Of a stretch of DNA of 64,000 nt, positions 47,101 to 59,029 are shown piece by piece. Source of the stretch: Eudorina sp. 2006-703-Eu-15 (lineage: Eukaryota; Chlorophyta; Chlorophyceae; Chlamydomonadales; Volvocaceae); contig BDSI01000024.1 of the NCBI GenBank assembly GCA_003117195.1, positions 213,237 through 277,236 of the forward strand, read 5' to 3'. A program made the translations under genes and the position numbers. Below the pieces are notes generated by a model. It did not search any database. It worked only from the letters and a program-made list of their open reading frames with translations, and was not told the origin of the DNA. The number at the start of each line of letters is the position of its first letter. The stretch's first letter is position 1.

Positions 47101-50100
47101 CCGGCTCCGGAACCAGACCCTGCGGCAGCGCCTTCGCTGCAGCCCTCCGAGCAGCCCGCTGCTCCGCGTCCTCCGCCTCCTCACCATCCTCGTCACCAGA
47201 CAGGACGTCCTCGTCCTCATCCTCCTCGTCATCCGTCTCCGCCTCCGCTTTCCCGTCGCGGTGCGCACCGGCGCCGGGTACGGCAGCGGCGGCAGCGCCG
47301 CCGCCGCCGCGGCCGCCGGCAGTGCTCGTGCTGGGTCCGCCCCGCCGCGGGGTGCCGGGCGGAATGACCGTCGTGGCAGCAGCCGCCGCCGCCGCCGCCG
47401 GCCCCGCGAGGGCCGCGCCGCGGGGCCCGGCGCCCTTGCGGGAGGGTGTGCGGTCCGCGCCATCCTGCTGCGGCAGGGACGAACAGGGTTCTCCAGTTGG
47501 GCAGTGGGGGTTGAGTCAGGTTCCAGCATTCAGGGTCCCAGCTCTGTGTGCGGACGTTCGTTTAAGAGTCATATCAGGCAGCAGCGGCCGCCCTGGAAGG
47601 CTAACACCTTCCGTACGGAACATCATGCAAATGGTGCGCGCGTACTCGCACAAGCCTACTCGGCAAACCGACGCCCGTCCCGGCGCCGTACTGACGGCTG
47701 CGCCCAGCCCCCATTAGGCAATCCTGGGCCGCGGGCACTCGGGGGCGGTGCGCGCACCTCGCCGTCCTCCTCCTCGTCCTCGTCGCTGTCCAGGTCTGAC
47801 TCCTGGGGAACGGGCGGGAAGCGGCGCGGGGAAGCGGTGGGACGCGTGTCACAGCATAATGTGGAGGAAGAAGCACAGGGCAACGTCTGGCTCCGAGAGA
47901 CCTGCTCCCTTCCAGCAACGACCTTCCGCGACCCTTCCTAACCCCTCCCGTCAAGCTTCCGCGCCCCTTCCCGTCCCGTCCCATGGGTCGCTTGTCACTC
48001 CTCTCAGCCGCGGCACGCCCCCTCAGACCACATCTCACATCCCCTCAGACAAATCCATGTCCCACACCCCGGGCTCGGGTGCGCCCGCCCTGACCTGCGC
48101 GCCCATCGCGCGGGCCGTGGCCTCCCTGCTCGCGCGCGCCGCGCCGCCCGGCGACAGCGCCAGCTCCGCCGCCGCGTCGTGCGCCTGCGTCTCCTTGTTG
48201 CGCTTCTGCGCGCCCCACCAGGCCACGTAGCCCGTCAGCTGCAGCACCCGCGCCACCAGCCCGGCGGGCCCCAGCTGCCACACGTCCCGCCGCAGCTGCT
48301 CCACGACCTGCAGCGACCGGGGCACCACCCGTCGAGGCCACGACCCGTCGACGGCACCAGGCCAGGAGGAATATCAGAAAGTACCGTATGTAAGAGATTC
48401 CATAAGAGAGAGTACCGTATGTACAAGAGCTCATAAGGACGAGTTCATAATGGAGTGCATCGTGCCAATGGCTGTGTTTTTGGCTGATGCAGGGTCCTCT
48501 CGTGATGTTGTCGTACCATACGGCTGCCGCAACAACCACCAAATAGATCGGCTTTCTCCCTGTCTCCACACATGTCTCGCACCACCGCCCCAGCCGCACC
48601 TTGACCAGGTCCGCCAGCCCACTGCGCTGCTGAGGGGTCAGCTCCCTGCTGCCCACCGCCGCCATCACCTCCTCCTGGCCGGGCAAGGCAGCCCTGCCAC
48701 CCAGCTGCGCGTTCAGCACGGCGCAGCACAGCCCGTACAGGCTGTACTCGGGTGGCCGCTGCTCCGCCGCCTCCCCGTCCGCCGCCGCCTCGTCAAGCTG
48801 CGCCAGGGAGGCGGCGGCGGCGGCGCTGCCGCCACCGCCGCCGTCCTGACCCGCACGACGCGGCGCAGGCTGGCGCTGCCGGTCCAGCACTTCCTGCACC
48901 GACCCGTGGGACATCAGTGAGCAGCATCACGAGGTACACTCTGTGCTACGCATCTGCACATTCGGGCTGGCTGCTTCTCGTGAGGGCTTGCCTCTTCTTC
49001 TTGCCCCCTTGCGGGGCCGGCCCCCGCCCCTCCCCGGCCCTCCCCCCCTGGTACCTGCACGTCCAGCAGCAGCGCCATGAACTTGCCCTTGGCGTCCCCC
49101 AGCCGCCGGGGAGGCGTGTTGAAGACGCGCGCGAAGGCCGCGTCGTCGGTGGGGTTGAGCGCCAGCCGGATGTAGGCCAGCGTGTCCTGGACCTGGGGGA
49201 CGGCTCCAAGGGGCGGGACGGGGACGTGGGCGGGGCGGGGCGGGAGGGGGATGCAGATAATTGATATAGAGGGGCTGCGGGGGCGGGATGTGTTAAAAAT
49301 CGGTGGAGGGGCGGACGGGCGGACGGGGGGGAGTTCGTGAGTAACGCAGCAACCGGGGCCTGCCGTTCATGCGCGGGAGGTGGCGTGCAGAAACGCGCTG
49401 CGGGGCCCTATCGATGTCGGTGGTTGTGATCCATGGGTGCATAGCTGGCTAAGGGGATTGATGTTCGTTCCTCATCCGCTATCGACCCCCTCCCTCTTCC
49501 ACTTCTTAGGAGCTCATCGAAGGCGGATCAGGTGCCGTAAGGCGGCGAGGCGCCCCAGACGTCTGGTCCTCACCTCCTTCCGCTCGAAGACGCTCTTGTC
49601 GCGGACCAGCCGGAAGGGGATGCCCCGCAGGCGCAGCTCTTGCTGTTAACCAGGGGGACGCGGGCAAGGCAGGGTCGGGCAGGGCATGGTGAGGCAAGAC
49701 AGGGCGAAGGGCAGGCCATAAAGGACAAAGCCAAGCAGCGATGGGACCGGACGACGTCTTCATGCCCGGCAATGTCCGGGCACCATACCAACGACCTGCC
49801 TGCCACGACGCATGTAACGATTATCGCACTCCAGCCCACGACGCATGTCGAGGTCCGAAAGCTGGACACGGGACATCGTGGTGGCGTACGTCCGGAGGAG
49901 GCCGAATACGGTATCAAAAGACCTGCAACACCGCAGCTCCGGAACCCCAGCCTGCGCCGTACAGGCGGGCACCACCTGCAGCGGCTGGTGCGTCTTGGCG
50001 TTGGCGAACTTGAAACAGCGCAGCAGCACCGCCACGCCGTCGTACGGCACACCCTTGCCGCCGTCGTGCAGTTTCACGATCTCGTCGGCGATGGCGGCGG

Positions 50101-53100
50101 CCTCGTCGGCGGCCACCCCCGCCTGCATGAACACCACGCGGTCGACGGTGTCGGGCTTGGTGGCGATGAGCGTCTTCTGGGTCACGCCGGCCGCATCCTC
50201 CCCTCCAGCGTCCTGCGAGTTGACGCCAACGCATGGGGAGGGCAGAGGATCGGTCATGCTGAGGTGGATGTCTAGTAAGGCGAAGATTGCGAGGAGAGCG
50301 CACGCAGAACAAGTGTACCCAAGGAACACCTCCCGCCGTCCCGAGCGGCCCTGTTTGAAGACGTGAAGCAGGGCAGGCCACAACGGCGGTTCCAAATCGA
50401 AGTTGTCTGGGGTTTCTCCAATTGGCGCTCCCTCCCTCCCCTCCGTGGCAGCCAGGTTGGGCCCGACCCTGCCCCCCGGCGCAATACACCCCTCAGGCGA
50501 GTCCCCTCTGCGCTCGCCCAGGCACCACCACCTCCCACGCCCCGCGCACGTGGTTGAAACCTGGCCTCTGCCACGCCCCGGACGCCGCTCGCCAACCCGG
50601 CCCAAGACGAGGTCCCCCTCCCGGTGTGGGCGGCCCTCCAGTCTGGGCACCCCAAAGGCGGCCCAGTCCCCACCCCGGAGCCCCCTCCTCTGCCTGCCGC
50701 CCCACCCCGCAACCCTACCGCACCTTGAGCACGAAGTCGCCCACGGTCAGGATCTTGGGCCGGCTGCGGTAGTTGTGCTCCAGCAGCGTCTGCTGCAGGT
50801 CTGACCGGGAGTGCCACTCGCGGTAGAGCTGCGCGGAGCGGCATCGGAGGGCGGCGGCATCGGCGGTCTTGGCGGCGGCGGCCGCAGCGGAGGAGGCCGA
50901 AGGGATGCCGGCGGGTCAGGAGCGGATGCGGACGCGGACGTGGCACGGATTCGTATATATACACGCCCGTTGGCGCTGCCAGGGCTTTGGAGGCTTGACG
51001 TGTCTGGTCGTGCGTTGTGTTTCCCCGGCGGATCAACCGGACTGGTTTCGGAACCAATCTGTGTTAAGAGGCAGGCAGGCTCTGCGGTTCTGTCCAGCGC
51101 CTGGTACCGGAGGTACAGACCGGAGACCGCGGGACCGGAGCGTAAAACTCCCCGCGGTCCAGGGAGCAGTGCTTCCGGGAGGCCACGCACCTTAAAGATG
51201 TTGGGCAGCGCCCCCCGGAAGCGGTAGATGGACTGCGCGTCGTCGCCCACCGCCGTGATCTGACCCGTGGTGCCGGTGATGAGCTGCACCAGCTCAACCT
51301 GCGAGTTGGCGGCGCGGCGCGGCGCGGCGCGGCGTGCAGGAGGAGGGCCGACCCGTGGGTCACTGCGAGTGAGACGAGTTGCCTCCAACGCCCATGCCGT
51401 GAGAGCAGAACCTCCCCGGCGCAGCCATGTGACGAATTGCCCGTCCCGTTACCTGCAGCATCGAGCAGTCCTGGTACTCGTCCACGAGCACGTACTGGTG
51501 CCTGGCGGCCAGGTGGCATACGACACATGGGACGACAAGTACATGATGAGATGAGGCGCCTACGAGCCATCTGGGCTCGTTGGAACAGACGGTCGGGACT
51601 CGGGTCCACCTTGTGACGATTGATAAGTACACGACGGCCAAACGTGGCCATGGCTCCTTGCCAGACACACGTGCGCTTGCCGGGACCAAATGTGTGTGGG
51701 GGGGGGAAGGCTAGGGGGGTTTGCGTGGCTAGCGCCGTCCCCCCAGGCGAACTCCCTAGGCGAGTTCGCAAGGCGAATCCCCTAGGCGGCGCCGTACTCG
51801 CGGGTGGTGAGAGGGCGTCGTACTCGCGCCCTCGTCGCCGGGTCCAGGCGACGCTGAGATGCGAAGCTGCCTCGGCTGCATGGGGCACCCTGTGCGCGGC
51901 GTGACGGCGCACCCCGTATACCGCATATGCGGAGAAGCCGGCCGCCAGGTAAAACCCCTGATACCGCGCGTTCGTAGCCGGCCCTGCGCCGCGCCCGCGT
52001 CCGTGTCGCACCTCTCACGGAGCCGCTTGAGGATCCAGTTGCCGCCGTTTCGCCCCAGCTGCGGTCGCGGGTTGGGTCCATGCGTGAAGGCGGCGGCAGC
52101 GGCGCTTCGTTTTCACGCGGTTCGTTTTCAGTTCAGCACATCCAAATAAGCACCACTCAGGTGGAGCCCTCCCCAAGCCGCCTGAACCGCATCTCTGAGC
52201 CCGGGGCCAACCCGCCTGGCCGTGATGCCCGGCGGCACAACATGTTGGAATCTGCCGTGTCACACTCAATACCCAGACCCAGAACGCTGTCGGCATCTCA
52301 GCGCGCTTCCTGCCACACCAGGTCAAGGGGCACCATCAGGAAGCCGGGCGGGGCGACAGCCCCCCGACAGCCATCGGCGTCCCCGGGGAAGGGACAAGGG
52401 AGACGGTCCCCGCGCAAGCGACAGCCAGGGCGTCCCCTCTCCTCACCTTGGACCTCAGCAGCTCCGCCACCATGATGAGCATGTCGTTGAAGTCGATGGC
52501 GTTCGCGTCCTTCAGGGTCTTCTGGTACGCCCTGCGGTGCGGCGCACGGCAAGCAGACACCGCACGCCGTCGCCGCCGCGTGGAAACAGGGAACTGAGGG
52601 GCAAGATGCCATCCATGACACGGGTCTGGCCCTGGTAATCGCAGAGGCCACCTGCCGGCGTGCAGTGCGACCTCGGGGCTGCGTAACCAGAGCCTCGCGC
52701 AGAGCTCGGCTTGCTCTCAGGCGAGCAAGTCGTGGGAGGGCTCCGCCTGCAGCGCCCGAGTCGAGACGCACTCCGAGATAGCTTTCTTGCGTCGCCCAAG
52801 GAGTGAAGATGTGAGCTGCACCCCACGAACACCACTGGCGCCACACACCCGCCATATACCCGCGGGCCCCCGAACTCACATGTACAGCATCTGCTTCTTG
52901 GGGGAGTACTCCGTGATGCGGTGCTCGCCGCGTTTGAAGGCGTCGATCCAGGCCATCTCCATCTTGACCTGCTCGGCCGGGGGATAAAATGGAAAAAGAA
53001 ATAAACCCGAAGAACGGTCGGGGGGAGGCAGGGGTGTACGGTTGCACGTGGGCGCAGGCCGCAAGCGCATGCAGCGCCGCATGACGGTTTCGGCGAGCCA

Positions 53101-56100
53101 ACGCAGTCGCAGCCACGCCGGGAAGGGCCCGCGCGGGCGCTGCGCCATTGCGTTAAGGGTATGCCCCCGGTACGTCGCAATACCGATGCCGCGATGGCAC
53201 TAGGTGCCATCGACCTACGAATGGTGGCGTGCTGCAACGGGTCCCACACGCCATAAACCAGAGGTCCGAGGCCAGGACTTGGCGCGTCCACAGGAGCCTA
53301 GCGCTGACTCAAAGAAGCGCACTGGGTGGACGGCATCTCGCGCGGCTTTGGGCAAAAACCTGATTGCTCTATGCAGGCAGAAGCATTCTAATAACATATT
53401 TCGAAATCTCTTTGCACACGAGCCGTTTTCGTTCCATGCATCACCTCAAGCTACAACACCTCAAAAGCCCTCTGAAGGGATTCATGGTATATGAAGCGGC
53501 CAGGCCTTCCCCGTGCGCCCCGGTGACCACCTGAGATGCACATACACACACCTGCTTATCTAAACATACATACCTGCTTGGCTTTGGGCTGCGCGCCCAG
53601 TCCCGAAGACGACCTCTGCCCTACGGGGTCGTAAATCCGCCGCAGCCCGTCGTACAGCCGCTGCAGCACCTCCGCCCGGTACAGCAGGCCCTGCCTCACC
53701 GCAGTGGACTGGGCTGCCGCTGCAGCCTGGGCTGCATCGGCCTCCATGGGGGCGGCCCCCCCTTGCGCAGGCTCGCCGCCTCCGCCGCCACCGGATCCGC
53801 CCGGCGCTGCGGCCGCCGCCGCAGCGGTGTTGGCGGCCGAGCTCGCCGCAGGTGCGATAAGCCCGGCGCTGCGGCCCGCGCCTCGTCCCCGTCCCCCGCG
53901 GCCTCCTCGGCTGCCTCGACCTCCCCGGCTGCCGCGGCCGCTGACGGACGTCACTGCTGTGCTTGTGCTCGAGGCCGTCGGCCCCGCAGTGCTGGTCGCC
54001 GCCACGGCTGACTCGCCGCCTACCCACAAGATGGGCGAGATGGGTGTACGGTATACGGCATCATAAGGGGGTGCTACGAACGCATTGGACGTTGCTGACG
54101 GAAGCAATGCGACCTAGCTGGGTGCCATGCATCCCGATTCACAAGGATGGCAGACGTGCATGCCCCGACCCCAGAAGGATGCACCGACAGACGGCGCGGG
54201 CGCCTGGATGACCGGACCCTACTGGATGGGATGACCGGACACACACCGAATGGGAGACCATGCTCACCTTTCTGCTTCTTGCCGCCAGACCCGGGCGGGT
54301 CCTCACCCTGGGTTGCAAGGCCGAAGCCGAGGGCAGGGGAGGGAGCGGGTTAGGATGGGATGATGAACAGGCGTTCTTGCATGTTGCAACAGGTAGCATA
54401 CTGGGCTCCAGGCGACGACGAGGACTTTCCTCCGAGCACGCCTGCGTGACCGACCAAGCCGGAGACGCAACAAACAACACAACGCGCAGCAGTGACACGT
54501 GAATCCCAGTGTCGCCCGCCGGCACATGCATTACAAGTACTATGTCCTGATGCGCCCCGCACGAGCCACGGGTCACTGCGCGGCTGCGGTCACTGCCACC
54601 GGCGGCGTCGACTCGGTGACGCACGCGCCACGACGCTGCAACGCCTGCATGTGCCAGCGCCTGCAGACCTCGCCGCGCGGTCGGCCAGCCCGCCGTCCAC
54701 GACCCGGCCCTCCGCGCGCCCACCTTCTTGCCCTTGCGTTTGCGCTTCTGCTGCGCCTCGACGCTGGCCAGGGCTTCTTCAGCGCACCTGAGGGCGGCGC
54801 CGTGAGCCGTGAGGCATGAGCCGCATATACGAGGAGTCGAGGATAGCAGGTGGTCAGAACTGAGCGGGGAACGAGATGACGGCCATGGGGACAACCACCG
54901 CCTCGCAGCTCTCACGCGCACGCTATTACCCCGACCGACCGCCCACGCCACAGCACCGCTCGCGATCTCCCCAACCCTTCACCGCTACCGACCGGCCTCG
55001 CCCGGCCACCTGCCTCTCCCTCCCACGCGCCCTACACCTCTGCCATCTGCCTCTCGCTCCCACCGCGCCGCACCTCTGCCACTCCACGGGGTGTTTTCGC
55101 TCAGCGGCCTCCAGCGTCTGCTGCCACGTGGCCCGAGAATCCAGACCGAGCCAGGACTTCATGGCCTCCCCGCCCGACTCGAGCGCCGCCAGCCTGGGCG
55201 CAGCGCACAGCATCAGTCGGGAACAGTCGGGAACAAAGGAAGACCAAAGAGGCTCAAGACTCCCGAACGCCGCTCCGCCGCGATTTTCTCGCGCATTTGC
55301 ACGTGGTGTGCGCTGTACACGCCAAACATCCCGCGGCCAATGCATTTCCGCTTGTTTGCACGCGTTGCGACTTTGCTTCCTTACGGTTAAGGACGGGATG
55401 CCCGAGAATGCCCTGGTCCAAGGGGATGCCGTAGCGGAATCGCGGTGAAGGACCCCAACTTGCCAGGTCATTGTCGGGCCTTTGATGCTCCAGTGCATCC
55501 GCCCTGTCCTCCCCCATCCGCTAATGTACCACGGGGCCCCCACCTGATGGCCAGGGCCACCGCCCTCCTGATGTCCGAGTCGGTCCACACGGTGGGGCAC
55601 TGGGCGAAGTTCGCAGCCTGCGACGGCACGAGAGGTTGTGGCATCACCGCACCGAACGACCCACGGTTCGGCCAGGCACTCCTCAGCATCCGCGCGACGC
55701 GGAAAACTCCGTTGCCGCCTGGCACACCAGATTGTCGCCTGGTGCCTCGGCGTTTCAAGTGGCTGGGCTGACGGCCATGTCGACTTGTCATGGTGACCTT
55801 CAAGCCCTCAGCTATCGAAACGTCCCGTACCTAGCGTGCGCTGGATAGCACCCGCGAACCCTGCCCTCAGCCACAGCGCGCTGCCCTCAGCCACAGCGCC
55901 GTACCTTGTGGTACTGCCTCAAAAGGCTGTAGCACCAGGAGTGGAAGGTGGCGGCGACGAGGCCGTGCGGGTCGATGCCGGCCCGCTGCAGCCGCTCCCG
56001 GACCTCCACCGCGGCCTTGTTGGTGAAGGTGATGACCAGCACCTTGTCGGGGGGTACCCCCTGCCGGTACCGCACGGTCGGGCCACAGATCCGGGGGGCA

Positions 56101-59029
56101 TGGTGCACACTCGGTTGCCACGAAAGAGGCGTGGCCCTATTGACACAAGGCGTGTAAGTACAGGGGCCTGGCCTCAGGGCGAGGTTTGGCACTAAAGCGT
56201 GCCCCCCAGCATGCAGCCTGTCCTTTAAAGTGCTTTCCTGCATCCATTGCCTGCGTAAACCTGCGAGATGGCTCGTGTCGATGCCGACCACGGGCCTTGT
56301 TGTGCAGTGCAGCGCATAAAGCGTTTTGGACAGCCTCCACCGCAGAACACGCGGGCGGCCCAACCTGATGTTTGATGAGGAACTCCACCCGCCGGATGAG
56401 CGTGGTGGTCTTTCCGGTGCCGGCTCCTGAGCGCGAAACCGCAACGCCGCAGTCAGTAAGTTAGTAAGTTTAAACCCGACCCCTTGCTGAGGCGTGGGTT
56501 GCACCGGGCGACGGGGCTCAGCAGTATCAGGGCCGAACGGAGAAGTCAGTGCCCTCCGGCCCGTGCGGCGGTCTTCTGCCCCTGCCTTATGCAAGCAAAC
56601 ACACCTGCCATTTGCAGGTCACTATCGTAAGTAAATGTTTTCTTTTGTAACCGTTACAAGGTGGACCCGTATCCCGACCGGGTGTTCCAACGGGCCCAGA
56701 TAGCTCGTAGGTGCCTCGTCTCATCAACCCCTACCAAGGACTGCGCACCCATCCACCCAAGTAAATATGTGAATCGTTTGGGTCGGGAGGGTTTCTTTGT
56801 GGAGCACACCTGCCACGATGAGCTGCGGCTTGTCCGCGGCGCCGGTGACCGCCTGTCCGCGCACAGAGCGTCGTGAGAGGGAGTCACAAGAAAATGAAGG
56901 ATATCGAAAACGCAATCAGGCTTCGGGGCCAACAGAAAGTGAAGATCTGGCAACTCGGTCCAGCCATAACCCAGGTAAACCAACCGGTAGGGCGCCCGCC
57001 TGGACAACAACATGACTGGAGACTGCTTCCGAGCTCGCACCTCGCACTGCCGCGCGTTAAGATCCTTGCAACACTCGGCCAGGACGGCAGGTTTTCGACG
57101 CAGTTCCGCCGCCGCCTCTGTCGCTGCGGCTGCTTTTGCTGCTGCTGCAGCCCCGATGAACGACGGCCGGCTGTCACCGGCAGCCGCCCAGGACGGCCTG
57201 CGCACAGCCACCGACGCAGCCGCCGCTGCGCCAGCCGCGGCCAGCCCCGGCGAAGCCACAGGTTGAGACCCACCGTCGGGGGCCTGCGTCCTGCCTCCCG
57301 GGTTCGCACAATTCAGGCCAGGAGCCGCAGGCCTCTGCACGCCGCTCCTGGGAGGCTGCTGCAACAGATAATGATATGGTGCTGCGGCCGCTGGGCCTCC
57401 TGACCAGCCACAGCTCCCCAAGGCCGTCGCTGGAGTACCTGGATGCCGGGGCATCTGGGTGGAGTGCTGTCCGTGGTTTACACCCGGATGCGGCACAGCC
57501 TGTTGCCCTTGCAGACCGGGGCCCGGCTGGGCCTGGCCCGCATGGGTCGGGAACTGGCCTTGGTTTACACCCGGATGCGGCACAGCCTGTTGCCCTTGCA
57601 GACCGGGACCCGGCTGGGCCTGGCCCGCATGGGTAGCGGGCTGTCCTTGGGTTGCACCGGGATGCTGCCGTGCCCATGGTCCCTGCTGACCGGGGCTCGG
57701 CTGTAGAGGGCCCATCTGGGTCGCGAGCCCGGCGGCCGGCTGGCACGGGGCCGGTGGTCGTGGCGGCGGCATCTGGCCGTGCACAGGCATACCTTCGGAT
57801 GAGAAGTACGGCTGGGATGCACCCAGCTGCGGCATCGGGCCCCGTGGCCCCTGCGACCCAGGGTGCAGAGGCGGCACGTGAGGAGCAGCCAGCATAGGCC
57901 CCGATTGGCTATGACCGGCGGGCGGTAGGGGTGTAGTTGCAGTTGCGGGTGCTGACCGCCACTCCATGGGCGTGGCTGGTGCGGAAGAGCGTTTGGCTGC
58001 GTCCACTGACCCCGGCAGGGAGGGTCGCCGCCCAAAGTCAGTGGCCGTGCTCGTGGCCTTCTCGCCAGCTGCAGTGGTGACTGCGCCCGCAGCTGGCACT
58101 GAAGGGCCTCCTGCTGCATATGGATGCGCCGCCGCCGTTGCTGCTGTTGCTGCTGCTGCCTCCTGCACAGCCATGCCTGGCCCCGCGGTCTGCGCCTCGT
58201 GTCCTGGGTCGTCCCCAATGTCCAGTGCGGGCGGCGGGAGAGAGCTCAAGACGCGCTGATACCTGCGGAGGGGGAACTGTGCAACAGTCACGCTGGCCGC
58301 CATCGTGATGATGCACGACGAAAAAACCCATACCGCTACAATGCCGTGGATCCGCACTGGTCAGGCCGGGTGCGCTGAAATGGGCAACAGTCGAGGGCCG
58401 TTCTCGCGATCATCATTGTTCTGACGATGACAGCTGGGCCATAGTCATCTTCGGGGCCCAGCCATTACGTCGTGACGAAGGGACCAGACCGAAGCCAAAC
58501 ATTTCGAGACCACGCACTGCTGTTTATCCTTGAGATTTTGGACGCACCTGTTTGAAGCGGTCAAGGGGTCGCCGACGTCGCCCACGCCCCAGGCTTCCCG
58601 TCGGACGCGTACTGACTGTGACTGGGCAAGTGGGCCGTCGAAAATGCCAACGGCATCAGGGACGGCAGCGCTGTTCGCCTGAGCTAGTGCCGCAGGTCCT
58701 GGGTCAAGAAGCTCGATCTTGACCATGTATGGCGGACACGAGTAAGCCGTGTGGACTGGCAAGGCAACAGCGGGCTGGCTCATTTGTTGATTCCGATCAC
58801 GCACAATCCCAACATGTTGATGCTGGGATTTCGATGAAATGGTTTGCCTTGCCATAGATGCCGCCGGTGCTGTCGCGCCTGACACTGTCTGCTGTGCGCC
58901 ACGCTGTGTGCCGTCTGTCCGCCTATTCTGGCCTTCATCTGCAGCTTGAACATTTGCAACGCTTTGGTTGAAAAAATCTGTCAATTTTTTCTGTCCTGGA
59001 GGTGGTTCATTAGGCTTCCTTTTCCCCAT
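44139..59029 (-). CDS. UvrD/Srs2-type superfamily 1 DNA helicase with N-terminal PIP-box, 28 exons
   Basis: ATP-dependent 3'-5' DNA helicase. Exons: 59029-58548, 58262-57041, 56852-56810, 56426-56365, 56060-55905, 55617-55544, 55193-55074, 54787-54724, 54307-54268, 54019-53574, 52968-52880, 52531-52447, 52058-52012, 51501-51453, 51298-51191, 50828-50724, 50212-49976, 49642-49574, 49192-49055, 48893-48600, 48307-48095, 47802-47758, 47464-47048, 46463-46188, 45849-45713, 45164-44915, 44533-44466, 44343-44139; 5541 nt, 1846 aa, all phases match. Motifs: PIP-box QKKLTDFF (13-20); Walker A GAGTGKT (K588); Ia VITFTNKAA; II VDEYQD (983-988); III VGDDAQSIYRFRGA; IV LEHNYRSRPKIL; V TISTIHAAKGLEWP; VI VAVTRAMERLYI (R1768). 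Far longer than bacterial UvrD: a Pro/Gln-rich N-terminus with 29-aa repeats, an RGG-rich insertion before motif II, and acidic and Gln-rich insertions between motifs IV and V. Likely restrains recombination at replication forks, as Srs2 does; that role is inference. Confidence 0.93.
45176..45215. repeat. 10-bp tandem repeat in a helicase intron
   Basis: Four copies of ggatgtgtga starting 12 bp upstream (minus-strand sense) of the acceptor of the motif V exon. Confidence 0.92.
46804..46846 (-). repeat. Interspersed repeat tail ending in (CATT)n, copy 3
   Basis: Reverse complement of the repeat at 6607-6649: (gaat)n, then acagcggaccccaaaggg. Lies in the helicase intron between 47048 and 46463, on the same strand as the helicase. 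Confidence 0.7.
51548..51617 (-). repeat. Interspersed repeat in a helicase intron, copy A
   Basis: About 70 bp that match 56652-56725 in the opposite orientation. Shared blocks include acaaggtggacccg, tgttccaacg and gctcgtagg. Confidence 0.8.
56652..56725 (+). repeat. Interspersed repeat in a helicase intron, copy B
   Basis: Partner of 51548-51617, inverted relative to it, in the intron between the exon ending LIVA and the Walker A exon. Matches over about 70 bp at roughly 85 percent by eye. Confidence 0.8.
57475..57690. repeat. 87-bp in-frame repeat within helicase exon 2
   Basis: Two nearly identical 87-bp units (57475-57561, 57562-57648) and a degenerate third encode about 29 residues each, with the core HAGQAQPGPGLQGQQ followed by a HPGVN variant. 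The unit length keeps the frame. Confidence 0.88.
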
